Notes under the pieces: model-generated
The model's input: the letters and a program-made list of their open reading frames with translations, nothing else
Databases searched by the model: none
What the model was told of the DNA's origin: nothing
Part shown: positions 1 to 6,722 of the stretch, one piece after another
Layout of the letters: every line of letters starts with the position of its first letter
Numbering within the stretch: position 1 is the first letter of the stretch
Position numbers and translations under genes: made by a program
From: JBCCFK01 sp965262315
GTDB taxonomy: Bacteria; Actinomycetota; Acidimicrobiia; Acidimicrobiales; UBA8592
Length of the DNA: 12,270 bases
Direction of reading: 5' to 3'
NCBI GenBank assembly: GCA_965262315.1
Contig: CBDHFJ010000034.1
Location: 1-12,270, forward strand

Positions 1-404
1 CGGGCGCCACCCGCTACGGCATCGGCGACCTCGAAGCGCTGGCCCGCGACACCCACAAGTTCGAGGCTCGCTATCTCGACGGTCTGATCGGTCCGTACCC
101 CGAGGCAAAGGACGTCTATGTCGCCAGGTCGCCGATCAACCACACCGACCGGCTGAGCGCACCGATGATCGTGCTCCAGGGCGGTGAGGACAAGGTCGTT
201 CCGCCCAACCAGGCCGAGATGATGGTCGACGCACTCGCCGCCAAGGGCGTGCCCCACGCCTACGTGCTGTTCGAGTCCGAGGGCCACGGCTTCCGCGACG
301 GCGACAACGTCGTCACCGCGTTGGAGTCCGAGTACTCCTTCTTCGCCCAGATCTTCGGCTTCGACCCCGCCGACGAGATCCCTCGCGTGGAGATCCGCCG
401 TTAG
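1..404 (+). CDS. S9-family peptidase (prolyl oligopeptidase fold), C-terminal fragment
   Basis: This is the last ~134 codons of a gene that begins left of the window; the frame is open from base 3 to the TAG at 402-404. The fragment looks like the C-terminal part of the alpha/beta-hydrolase domain of an S9 serine peptidase (prolyl oligopeptidase / acylaminoacyl-peptidase type). The stretch APMIVLQGGEDKVVPPNQAE contains the Asp of the triad (in GEDKVVP), and FESEGHGF contains the His. The nucleophile Ser (usually GxSxGG) would lie upstream and is not visible. The YPEAKDVYVARSPINHTDRL segment before the Asp is the usual SP-x-x-H/Y region of the family. Such enzymes cleave short peptides after Pro or acylated residues, usually in the cytoplasm. 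A plain dienelactone-hydrolase-like esterase is less likely. The stop codon directly abuts the stop of the convergent thioesterase gene. Confidence 0.8.
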   Translation, partial: GATRYGIGDLEALARDTHKFEARYLDGLIGPYPEAKDVYVARSPINHTDRLSAPMIVLQGGEDKVVPPNQAEMMVDALAAKGVPHAYVLFESEGHGFRDGDNVVTALESEYSFFAQIFGFDPADEIPRVEIRR

Positions 405-800
405 CTACAGGACCGACTGAGTCTGGGTGGTCCTGGTCACGAGCTTCCCGTCGGCGCGGGTGATGTCGGTCTGGATCACGATGGTCTTGCGGCCGGCGTG
501 CACGGGTGTCGAGGTCACGGTGATCTCGCCGTCGGTGGCGGCGCGCAGGAAGTTGGTCTTCGACTCGATCGTCGATGTCCCCGCGGCGCCGTCGGGAAGG
601 TTGAGCGCGGCGCACATGGCGCCAACCGAGTCAGCGAGCGCCATCAGGTAGCCGCCGTGGAGGACCCCGCCGACCGTGCAGCGGTCCTCGGCCCAGTCGG
701 CGTGGGCGGTCACGCCGGCGGCGTCGCCCGCCACCTCGCGCAGGCCGATCGCCGCAGCGAAGGGCATCGAGGCGTGGGCCAGGTCGGTCAGGTCGCTCAT
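405..800 (-). CDS. PaaI-like hotdog-fold acyl-CoA thioesterase
   Basis: A 131-residue protein of the single-hotdog 4HBT/PaaI family, of normal length. The central helix carries LHGGYLMALAD (HGG at residues 48-50, acidic D57), the signature in which the HGG backbone polarises the thioester carbonyl and the Asp acts as base/nucleophile. The strand region IESKTNFLRAATDGEI followed by VHAGRKTIVIQTDI is typical of the family. Members hydrolyse acyl-CoA or aryl-CoA thioesters as cytoplasmic tetramers, often to recover CoA from stalled catabolic intermediates. Its ATG (798-800) overlaps the TGA of the upstream enoyl-CoA hydratase-like gene in an ATGA, so it is the second gene of a translationally coupled operon. 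The acyl group acted on cannot be told from sequence. Family assignment is firm; the substrate is unknown. Confidence 0.88.
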   Translation of the reverse strand: MSDLTDLAHASMPFAAAIGLREVAGDAAGVTAHADWAEDRCTVGGVLHGGYLMALADSVGAMCAALNLPDGAAGTSTIESKTNFLRAATDGEITVTSTPVHAGRKTIVIQTDITRADGKLVTRTTQTQSVL

Positions 801-1543
801 CGCTTCTTCGGGCCCTTCATGCGCTCGGCCATGTCGTCGGGGGCGCCGTAGGGGCGGCGTCGCTCGTTGATCAGCGCATCGTTGCGCGACATGCGGGTCG
901 CGTCACGCAGCAGCAGCTTGTCGATGCGGTTCGTGCCCCACGAGTTGGCCACGATCTCGGCAGCCAGGGCGTCGACCTTCGCATCCAGCTCGTCGACCGG
1001 TACCGCGTGATCGACCAGCCCGATGTCGGCAGCTTCGGTACCGGTGATGCGGCGGCTGGTGAACATCAGCTCCTTCGCCATCGACAGCCCGACCCGTTCC
1101 GGTAGGCGCACCGAGAGGCCCCAGACCGGCACCAGGCCCCACTGGCCGTGGGTGTCGCCGAGCCTGGTGTCGTCGGCGGCGACGAGGATGTCGCAGGCCA
1201 CCGCGAACTCCAGCCCCCCGGTGAAGCAGTGCCCCTTGATCTTCGCGATCGTCGGCTGCGGCAGCTGCTCCAGCGCATCGACCGTCTCCGGCTCGAAGTA
1301 CGGCGATGGGGCCGGGGTGTGATCGGCGATGGCGTCGAGGTCGTGGCCGGCGCAGAACGAGCGCCCGGCGCCGGTGACGATCACGCAGCCGACGCCCTTG
1401 TCCTTGGCGATGGCGTCCACGTGATTCCGGAACGCCATGAACATCGCCGGATCGAGGGCGTTGAGCTTGTCGGGCTTGTTCAGGGTGAGCGTGGTCACCC
1501 CCTCGGGTGTGTCAGAACGCAGGACGAGGGCTTCAGCAGCCAC
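797..1543 (-). CDS. Enoyl-CoA hydratase/isomerase-family (crotonase-fold) protein
   Basis: A 248-residue crotonase-fold protein. I chose the GTG at 1541-1543 because AAGGAG sits 5 nt upstream of it; the more upstream ATG at 1583-1585 has no ribosome site and would add 14 residues unlike the family. Visible features are the NKPDKLNAL CoA-binding entry, the first oxyanion-hole loop SFCAGHDL (64-69 region), and the second, GHCFTGGLEFAVACD, with E112 matching the first catalytic Glu (E144 of rat crotonase). The position of the second Glu (E164 of crotonase) is H132 in LGDTHGQWGLVPVWGLSVRL. True two-Glu hydration is therefore uncertain, and isomerase, thioesterase-like or other crotonase chemistry is possible. 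From memory, a THA/THG...WGLSVRLP variant recurs in actinobacterial EchA paralogues. It is the first gene of an operon with the hotdog thioesterase, which suggests acyl-CoA turnover. Confidence 0.88.
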   Translation of the reverse strand: MAAEALVLRSDTPEGVTTLTLNKPDKLNALDPAMFMAFRNHVDAIAKDKGVGCVIVTGAGRSFCAGHDLDAIADHTPAPSPYFEPETVDALEQLPQPTIAKIKGHCFTGGLEFAVACDILVAADDTRLGDTHGQWGLVPVWGLSVRLPERVGLSMAKELMFTSRRITGTEAADIGLVDHAVPVDELDAKVDALAAEIVANSWGTNRIDKLLLRDATRMSRNDALINERRRPYGAPDDMAERMKGPKKR

Positions 1544-1768
1544 CAGGGCTCCTTCAGAACATGTGGCGAGACGGTCGGTCGGCATCGTAGTTCGCCTGTC
1601 GCCGGGTGCATTTTCGCTGGTCAGGACCCTGGTCCCGGGGCGTCCGGAACTCTCCAGGAACCCTCCACGTGGTCTTCAAGACCTTCAGGGAGCGAATTCG
1701 TACGTTCATCTCACACGAACCAACGACCGGGGCCGCCGCCCCACGGAGCCACTGAAGGAGGCCAGGTC
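1544..1768. promoter_or_regulatory. Divergent control region between the crotonase and PIG-L operons
   Basis: A 225-bp non-coding stretch between two divergent operons. On the minus strand TACGAT (1584-1589) is a TANNNT -10 candidate that would give a leader of about 35 nt before GTG 1543. On the plus strand TACGTT (1701-1706) is a -10 candidate giving a leader of about 55 nt before ATG 1769. No convincing -35 was found for either. A 12-bp inverted repeat, GGACC-CT-GGTCC (1624-1635), lies between them and could be an operator, but it is short. The region is less GC-rich than the flanking genes around 1670-1720, as expected for a promoter. All sites are pattern matches only. Confidence 0.4.
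1549..1554 (-). promoter_or_regulatory. Ribosome binding site deciding the GTG start of the crotonase gene
   Basis: On the minus strand AAGGAG is followed by a 5-nt spacer and GTG (1541-1543). This is the only good Shine-Dalgarno match near the 5' end of this frame, so the protein most likely starts at GTG, 14 codons inside the longest possible reading frame. Confidence 0.75.
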
Positions 1769-2602
1769 ATGCCCCCCATCCCACCCACCAACCCCACCAC
1801 GCAGACACCACGTCCCATTCGCCTCCTGGGCGTGTGGGCCCACCCCGATGACGAGGCCTACCTCAGTGCAGGGCTCATGGCCCGGGTCATCCAGAGCGGT
1901 GGCGAGGTGACCGTGCTCACGGCCACGCTCGGCGAGCTCGGGTTCCCGGACGACGACACGCGCTCGTTGGCCGACAAAGCCGCCCAGCGAGACGCCGAGA
2001 TGCGCTCGGCGATGGCCGAGATCGGCGTGCGCGACGTCCGGTTCATGCGCTGGGCCGACGGCGCCGTCGCCGATGTCCCGATCCATCTGGCGACGCGGCG
2101 CATCGCTGCGGTGATCCACGACGTCCAACCGGACCTCATCGTGACGTTCGGGCCCGACGGTATCACCGGCCACCCGGACCACGTCGCCATCTCCCGAGCG
2201 GCCACGGCTGCCTGGCGCTCGACCGGCATCGGGTCGCTCCTCTACGCGACGAGCACCACGACCTGGTTGGCGGACTGGCGCGATCTGCACCAGCAGCTCG
2301 GCGTCTTCATGGGGGAGGAGCCGGCCGGCACCGACCCCGACGACCTGGCGCTGCACGTCGAGCTGAGCACGGCCGAGCTGACCCGCAAACGGCAGGTCCT
2401 GGCTCGCCACGCCAGCCAGACCGTCGGCATCGCCGAGGCCATGGGCGAGGACGTCTACCTCGCCTGGTCCAAGGACGAGTACTTCCGGGCGCCGACGGCG
2501 GCCGACCTGAACGCACTCAGCCCGAGCGCCATCCCCGAGGACGACTACCTGTGGTCCGAGGCATGGATCGAGCTGACCCGAGACCTGGCCGCCGCGGCCT
2601 GA
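1769..2602 (+). CDS. PIG-L family zinc-dependent N-deacetylase
   Basis: A 277-residue protein starting at ATG 1769, with GAAGGAG 8 nt upstream (1754-1760). PIG-L/LmbE enzymes are cytoplasmic zinc amidases that remove an acyl group (usually acetyl) from an amino sugar or related amine, as in mycothiol and bacillithiol synthesis or detoxification. The metal motif AHPDDE is at residues 24-29 (H25 and D28 as ligands, D27 as likely base) and GITGHPDHVAISRA is at 131-144, with H138 as the third ligand. A short Pro/Thr-rich N-terminal tail (about residues 2-16) precedes the first strand. It lacks the wider sequence context expected of MshB or Mca, so I do not name it. It heads a four-gene operon with an FAD oxidoreductase (17-bp gap) and AzlC/AzlD, suggesting that its product is further oxidised or exported. 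The family is secure; the substrate is unknown. Confidence 0.9.
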   Translation: MPPIPPTNPTTQTPRPIRLLGVWAHPDDEAYLSAGLMARVIQSGGEVTVLTATLGELGFPDDDTRSLADKAAQRDAEMRSAMAEIGVRDVRFMRWADGAVADVPIHLATRRIAAVIHDVQPDLIVTFGPDGITGHPDHVAISRAATAAWRSTGIGSLLYATSTTTWLADWRDLHQQLGVFMGEEPAGTDPDDLALHVELSTAELTRKRQVLARHASQTVGIAEAMGEDVYLAWSKDEYFRAPTAADLNALSPSAIPEDDYLWSEAWIELTRDLAAAA

Positions 2603-2619
2603 CCCGAAAGGAAATCACC

Positions 2620-3807
2620 ATGTCCATCTCACCCGAGCGCTACGACGCCATCGTGGTCGGCGGCCGTGCCGCCGGTGCGGCGACGGCCATGCTGATGGCA
2701 CGCCAGGGCCTCGACGTCCTCGTTGTCGACCGGGCCGGCTACGGCTCCGACACCCTGTCCACCCACGCCCTGCTGGCACCCGCGATCCACCTGCTGGATC
2801 GCTGGGGCCTGCTGGACGCGGTGGCCGCCAGCGGGACGCCCGCCATCGAGGCGACGAAGATGACCTACGGCGACAGCGCCGACGAGATCGAGTTCGATCT
2901 GTCCGGTCGTCCGCTCTACGCACCTCGCCGCACCGTGGTCGATCCGCTGCTCGCCGATGCCGCGGTGCTCGCCGGTGCCGACGTCCGCTTCGAGACGCCG
3001 GTCAAGGGCCTGCTGCGGGACATCAAGGGCAACGTCAACGGCGTGACCATCGAAACGAGCCACGGCGTCCAGGACGTTCGGGCATCGCTGGTCGTCGGTG
3101 CCGACGGCATCCGGTCGTTCGTCGCCCGCGAGGTCGAGGCGCCCATGACCTACCGGGGCGCCGAGGCCATGGCCTGCGTCATGGGTTACTTCGAGGGCAT
3201 CGACCGGCCGAACGCCTACCACTGGCACCACACCACGACGGCTGCCGCCGGGTCGATTCCCACGAATGGCGATGGCTATGCCGTGTTCGGAGCGGTCTCC
3301 AAGGCGAAGTTCCGGGCCGAGGTCCGCGACGACGTCGATGCCGGCTTCCTGGCCGCGCTCGACGATGCCTCGCCGGACCTGGCCGACCGCGTCCGCAATG
3401 CGTCGGGTGCCAGCCGCCTCCGCAGCTGGCCGGGTGAGCGGTCGTACACCAAGCAGGCGGCCGGCCCCGGCTGGGCGCTGGTCGGCGATGCCGGCTCGTT
3501 CATCGACCCGATGACGGCGCACGGCATGTCGGCGGCGTTCCGCGACGCCCAGGCCGTGGCCGACGCCGCGGTGTGTGCGCTCGGCGACCCCGCCGGCGCG
3601 GCCGACACGTGGGCTGCCTTCGAGGCCGGGCGTGACGAGATCGCACATCCGATGATCGACGCCGTCGACCGCATCGTCGCCTTCAACGAGGACATCGAGG
3701 CCGTCCAGCAGGCGCACATCGCGCTCGCCAAGCTGGTCGGTCGCGAGGTCAAGCACATCGCCGGCCTGGATCACCACGACGATCCCTGTCTTCGGGCCGC
3801 GGCATGA
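2620..3807 (+). CDS. FAD-dependent oxidoreductase of the geranylgeranyl reductase / group A monooxygenase fold
   Basis: A 395-residue flavoprotein; ATG 2620 has an AAAGGA-type site about 7 nt upstream. The N-terminal Rossmann motif is YDAIVVGGRAAGAATAMLMA (residues 8-27; GGRAAG rather than the textbook GxGxxG), followed by LDVLVVDRAG at the end of beta-2. SDTLSTHAL at 43-51 matches a subfamily of NAD(P)/FAD-dependent oxidoreductases. The DG motif is GADGIRS (160-166), and the flavin-ribityl GD motif is GWALVGDAGSFIDPMTAHGM (284-303). It therefore has the PHBH-like architecture of enzymes that hydroxylate, epoxidise or halogenate, or reduce prenyl chains. No transmembrane segment is visible, so it should be cytoplasmic. 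Its TGA overlaps the azlC ATG (ATGA, 3804-3807), so it should be translated together with the transporter. It probably acts on the same small molecule as the PIG-L deacetylase (inference). Confidence 0.87.
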   Translation: MSISPERYDAIVVGGRAAGAATAMLMARQGLDVLVVDRAGYGSDTLSTHALLAPAIHLLDRWGLLDAVAASGTPAIEATKMTYGDSADEIEFDLSGRPLYAPRRTVVDPLLADAAVLAGADVRFETPVKGLLRDIKGNVNGVTIETSHGVQDVRASLVVGADGIRSFVAREVEAPMTYRGAEAMACVMGYFEGIDRPNAYHWHHTTTAAAGSIPTNGDGYAVFGAVSKAKFRAEVRDDVDAGFLAALDDASPDLADRVRNASGASRLRSWPGERSYTKQAAGPGWALVGDAGSFIDPMTAHGMSAAFRDAQAVADAAVCALGDPAGAADTWAAFEAGRDEIAHPMIDAVDRIVAFNEDIEAVQQAHIALAKLVGREVKHIAGLDHHDDPCLRAAA

Positions 3808-4538
3808 GTGCTCTGGCAGCGCCGGCGGTTTCGCCGACCAATGAGCCGGCGCTGCCGTCGGCGACCCGTCTGGCGATCGGGGACACGCTCCCGTTGGCCG
3901 CAGCCGTCCTGCCGTTCGGCCTGGCCATCGGGGCGACGATCGCCGACAGCGAGCTGTGGGCGCCGGGAGCGCTCGCAGGAGCACTCCTCCTCATGGCGGG
4001 GGCGTCCCAGCTCGCGGTCGTCGGGTTGCTGAACAGCGGGGCCGGCATCGCGGTCGCAGTGGGCACGGCCCTGCTGATCAACGCTCGCTTCATCCTGTAC
4101 GGCGCCGGTCTGGCCAGGTGGTTCCGTCAGGAACCGCTGTGGCGCCGGCTGCTGCTGGCCATCCCGCTGGTCGACCAGTCGTTCCTGCTCGGCCAGCAGC
4201 GGTTCGAGGGCGACGAGCCCGGGGCCGCGGACGGTGACTGGCGGCGGCGGTACTACCTCACCGTGTCGGCCATGCTGCTCGCGGTCTTCGTGCCCGGTCA
4301 GGTCGTCGGCTTCGCCGTCGGCTCGTCCTTGCCGAATGGCGCCGGCCTGTCGATGGCCGCGCCACTCGCGTTCGCTGGAATGCTGGCCATGGCGTGCAAG
4401 ACCCTGCCCGCTGCCGTCGCGGCGACCAGCGGCGGCATCGCCGTGGTAGCGGTCGCCGGCCTGCCGAGCGGACTCTCACTTCCTGTGGCCGCGCTGATCG
4501 GCGTCGCCGCCGGCTCGATCGTCGAGGAGCGGTCATGA
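3804..4538 (+). CDS. azlC: AzlC-family permease (large subunit of branched-chain amino acid-type exporter)
   Basis: A 244-residue hydrophobic protein of typical AzlC length with several predicted membrane helices after a ~22-residue polar N-terminus. Family marks are LPFGLAIGA (36-44), LLMAGASQLAVVGLL (62-76), INARFILYGAGLARWF (92-107) and VDQSFLLG (123-130), where most relatives have a D/E-containing motif. AzlC pairs with the small AzlD to form an inner-membrane exporter; in Bacillus subtilis the pair exports 4-azaleucine and branched-chain amino acids. Its start overlaps the upstream FAD enzyme stop (ATGA), and its own TGA overlaps the azlD ATG (4535-4538), so it lies in a fully coupled operon. 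The start has no strong ribosome site, consistent with coupling. With PIG-L and FAD enzymes upstream, the cargo may be a modified amine or amino acid rather than plain leucine (inference). Confidence 0.9.
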   Translation: MSALAAPAVSPTNEPALPSATRLAIGDTLPLAAAVLPFGLAIGATIADSELWAPGALAGALLLMAGASQLAVVGLLNSGAGIAVAVGTALLINARFILYGAGLARWFRQEPLWRRLLLAIPLVDQSFLLGQQRFEGDEPGAADGDWRRRYYLTVSAMLLAVFVPGQVVGFAVGSSLPNGAGLSMAAPLAFAGMLAMACKTLPAAVAATSGGIAVVAVAGLPSGLSLPVAALIGVAAGSIVEERS

Positions 4539-4852
4539 ACGTGCTCGTCGCCATGGTGCTCGCCGGGCTGGGCACGTTCGCGTTGCGGTCGTCGATGGTG
4601 CTCCTGCAGGAGCGACTCGGCTCGATCGCGTGGCTCGAGCGTCGCCTGGCCCTGGTGGGGCCGGCAGTGCTCGGCGCGATCGTGACGTCATGGCTCGTCG
4701 TGGAGGACGGATCCCGGACCGTGCCGAACGCCGTCGAGGTCGCGGCGGTGGCGCTGGCGCTCGTCGTCGTGCGCCGGACCGGCAAGGTCGGCCTGGCGCT
4801 CGGTGCCGGCCTGCCCGTCTACTGGGCAGGTGCCCTCGCGGGCCTGACCTGA
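4535..4852 (+). CDS. azlD: AzlD-family small transporter subunit
   Basis: A 105-residue, very hydrophobic protein of normal AzlD length with about three to four membrane helices: an N-terminal VAMVLAGLGTFALRSSMVLL segment, a central LVGPAVLGAIVTSWLVV and C-terminal AVEVAAVALALVVV plus a final hydrophobic stretch. The GTFALRSS and GPAVLGAIV motifs are typical of the family. It is the obligate partner of AzlC in an inner-membrane amino acid exporter. Its ATG lies inside the azlC stop (ATGA) and has its own GAGGAG site at 4524-4529, 5 nt upstream. It is the last gene of the operon, and its stop is only 4 bp from the stop of the convergent thioesterase gene, with no visible terminator hairpin between them. 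Confidence 0.88.
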   Translation: MNVLVAMVLAGLGTFALRSSMVLLQERLGSIAWLERRLALVGPAVLGAIVTSWLVVEDGSRTVPNAVEVAAVALALVVVRRTGKVGLALGAGLPVYWAGALAGLT

Positions 4853-4856
4853 TTCG

Positions 4857-5660
4857 CTAGCGGGCCAATGCCAGCTGGCGGCTGTGGGCCAGCAGCGTGC
4901 CGTCGGCCGTCCAGATCTCGCCGTCTTCCTCGACGAAGCCGTTCGCCCCGTAGCGGGTGGAGAACCGGATGAGCAGCCAGTCGCCCTCGTCCCAGGTCAC
5001 ATCGTCGAAGCGGGCACGGACGTGCACGCTGAGGTCGATCGTCGGTGCGCCGCCTTCGGGCATGGCCACCAGGAAGATGGGCGGCGGCATCGCATCGGCG
5101 ACCTGGAAGATCAGCGGCCCGTCGAGCGGTCGATGGACCGCCGGCCGGAACCACCACGTCATCGTCAGGTTGCGATCGTCGCCGCCCTCGCCGAACGGGA
5201 TGCCGTCGACGGTGCGGATGTCCCACTGCTGATGGAAAGGAAGGGGATCGGTGGTGCGGATCGCGCTCATGGGAAGGCAGTCGTCGGGCGGCGGCACCTG
5301 GGGCGGCTCCCAGCCACCGACCTCGATGCCCGCCATCGCGACGGCCCACGAACCGGTCCCCGCTGCGATCACGATGTCGTTCTGGATCAACTCCACGCGC
5401 CGGTAGGCGATGCTGCGGCCGTGGTGGAGCGTGGCGACCCGGAGCTCGGCCGGGCCCTCCTGGGGACGGCGGAGATAGTGGACCGTCATGCCCGCCATCT
5501 GGCGGGAGGGGTCGGCGATGTCGGCCTCGGCGGCGCTGACCAGCAGCGCCCCGATGTAGCCGCCGTTGGGGCCGGCCACGATCCAGTAGTCGCGGCTGAT
5601 GTCGCACGTGTAGCGCCCGTCGGCGACCTTGGTGATCGCAATCGCGTCGTCGAAGCTCAT
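4857..5660 (-). CDS. TesB-like (double-hotdog) acyl-CoA thioesterase
   Basis: A 267-residue protein. ATG 5658-5660 was chosen because AGGAGG (5669-5674) lies 8 nt upstream; longer frames run into the preceding gene. It looks like a thioesterase-superfamily protein with two hotdog repeats. The N-terminal half has YTCDISRDYWIVAGPNGGYI (residues 17-36; the GPNGGY loop stands in for HGG), then MTVHYLRRPQEGPAELRV and SIAYRRVEL. The C-terminal half has PTIDLSVHVRARF and a final DGTLLAHSRQLALAR, a standard ending of this family. Such enzymes release free acid and CoA from medium- or long-chain acyl-CoA in the cytoplasm. It lies 19 bp downstream of the renalase-like gene, very likely on the same transcript. 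Its substrate is unknown; it is unrelated in fold architecture to the single-hotdog protein at 405-800. Confidence 0.82.
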   Translation of the reverse strand: MSFDDAIAITKVADGRYTCDISRDYWIVAGPNGGYIGALLVSAAEADIADPSRQMAGMTVHYLRRPQEGPAELRVATLHHGRSIAYRRVELIQNDIVIAAGTGSWAVAMAGIEVGGWEPPQVPPPDDCLPMSAIRTTDPLPFHQQWDIRTVDGIPFGEGGDDRNLTMTWWFRPAVHRPLDGPLIFQVADAMPPPIFLVAMPEGGAPTIDLSVHVRARFDDVTWDEGDWLLIRFSTRYGANGFVEEDGEIWTADGTLLAHSRQLALAR

Positions 5661-5679
5661 GGGTGGGTCCTCCTGTCGC

Positions 5680-6660
5680 TCACGCGAGCACCTCGGCCAG
5701 GAGACGCCCGGCGGCCACGCCCGAGTTGAAGGCGCCCTCCACCTTGGGCCCCCCGAACGCATCGCCGGCGAAGGCGAGCGTGGCACCGTCGACCTCGGCG
5801 GTGAGGACACGCTCGGGGACCGGGGTGACCGGGCCGGCGTAGCGCCACTTCTTGAGCTGCGCCTCCAGCACCGTCGCGTCGCCCAGCCAGGGCTGCGCCC
5901 ATTCGAGGAGCTCGGCCAACACCTCGTCCTCGGGGTCCTCGTAGCGGGCGAGGCTGTGATCGTGGTTGGCGTGGAACGTCACCGCCGCCTCGTCCGAGAT
6001 GCCCTTGCGACGGTTGTCGGCGATGAACGTGAACCGTTCGGTCTCGGGCAGCTGGATGCCGCCCGGCTCACCGATGGCGGTGTCACCGTCGACGGTCGCC
6101 AGCAGGCCCAGGGTCGCGAAGTACCGGACGTCTCGCAGCCGCCGGTCCAGGTCGGAAGGAAGCTCGGTCCCGCCGGCGTCGAGCAGCGCCATCGTCTGGG
6201 GGACCGGCGAGGTGACGAGGCACGCCGGGGCCGCGGCCGTCCACCCGTCGGCCCGGACGAGGATGCGACCTGCGTCGGCCGAGACCGACTCGACCCGAAC
6301 TCCGGTGGTGACGTCGAGGTCGGCGGCCAACCACTTCGCCAGCGCGTTCATACCGGTGGCGCCGGTGTATCGCGGGTAGCCGTCCGCCGGCTCGGAGAAG
6401 CCCCGGCACCACTCGTGCACCACACCGGCCTCGACCGCCTCGCCCACCACGGCGGCGAAGTCGTCGCCACGAACCGTGAAGAACTGGGCGCCGTGATCCA
6501 GTCGGGCGCCCCCGATGCGACGCGTTGCCAGGCGGCCGCCGACCGATCGGCCCTTGTCCACCAGGGCGACCTCCGAGCCGGCCCGGGCGAGCTCTCGGGC
6601 GGCGGCGAGCCCGGACAGGCCCGCCCCGACGATGACGACATCGAGCGTGCGTTCGGTCAC
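5680..6660 (-). CDS. Renalase-like NAD(P)/FAD-dependent oxidoreductase
   Basis: A 326-residue flavoprotein of the renalase / small amine-oxidase-fold group, of usual length. It begins with LDVVIVGAGLSGLAAARELA (GAGLSG at 12-17), then VALVDKGRSVGGRLATRR (31-48) and LDHGAQFFTVR (54-64), which together are the fingerprint of bacterial renalase-like proteins. KKWRYAGPV and LAFAGDAFGGPKVEGAFNSG (from about residue 295) form the second flavin-binding part. Characterised bacterial renalases oxidise the non-productive 2- and 6-dihydro isomers of NAD(P)H; whether this protein does so is inference. I chose the GTG at 6658-6660: it lies 6 nt after a TACCGT -10 element and has no Shine-Dalgarno, so the mRNA is probably leaderless. 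It is co-transcribed with the TesB-like gene and divergent from serA. Confidence 0.83.
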   Translation of the reverse strand: MTERTLDVVIVGAGLSGLAAARELARAGSEVALVDKGRSVGGRLATRRIGGARLDHGAQFFTVRGDDFAAVVGEAVEAGVVHEWCRGFSEPADGYPRYTGATGMNALAKWLAADLDVTTGVRVESVSADAGRILVRADGWTAAAPACLVTSPVPQTMALLDAGGTELPSDLDRRLRDVRYFATLGLLATVDGDTAIGEPGGIQLPETERFTFIADNRRKGISDEAAVTFHANHDHSLARYEDPEDEVLAELLEWAQPWLGDATVLEAQLKKWRYAGPVTPVPERVLTAEVDGATLAFAGDAFGGPKVEGAFNSGVAAGRLLAEVLA

Positions 6661-6666
6661 ACGGGC

Positions 6667-6672
6667 ACGGTA
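6667..6672 (-). promoter_or_regulatory. Candidate -10 element of a leaderless promoter (renalase-like gene)
   Basis: TACCGT on the minus strand ends 6 nt before the GTG at 6660, which places transcription initiation at or within a base or two of the start codon. No Shine-Dalgarno exists between them. The -35 region has no clear consensus. Confidence 0.5.
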
Positions 6673-6709
6673 TCGGTGGATTTGCCGCGCAGGTCGAGCC
6701 GCTCGCCCG

Positions 6710-6715
6710 TAGATT
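6710..6715 (+). promoter_or_regulatory. Candidate -10 element of a leaderless promoter (serA)
   Basis: TAGATT ends 7 nt before the serA ATG (6723), so the transcript would begin at about the A of ATG. There is no purine-rich ribosome site in the 7-nt gap. A good -35 hexamer at normal spacing is not apparent. Confidence 0.6.
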
Positions 6716-6722
6716 GCGTCCC

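Noticed and set aside
1544..1585. Longer 262-residue form of the crotonase gene
   Set aside because: The extra 14 residues lack a ribosome site and have no family similarity; GTG 1543 has AAGGAG 5 nt upstream.
1769..2602. Assigning the PIG-L gene to mycothiol synthesis or repair (mshB or mca)
   Set aside because: Only the shared zinc motifs match; the sequence around HPDH differs and no other mycothiol genes are in the window.
2629..3984. Open minus-strand frame of 451 codons opposite the FAD oxidoreductase
   Set aside because: Antisense shadow; no motifs, while the plus strand has complete flavoprotein motifs and operon spacing.
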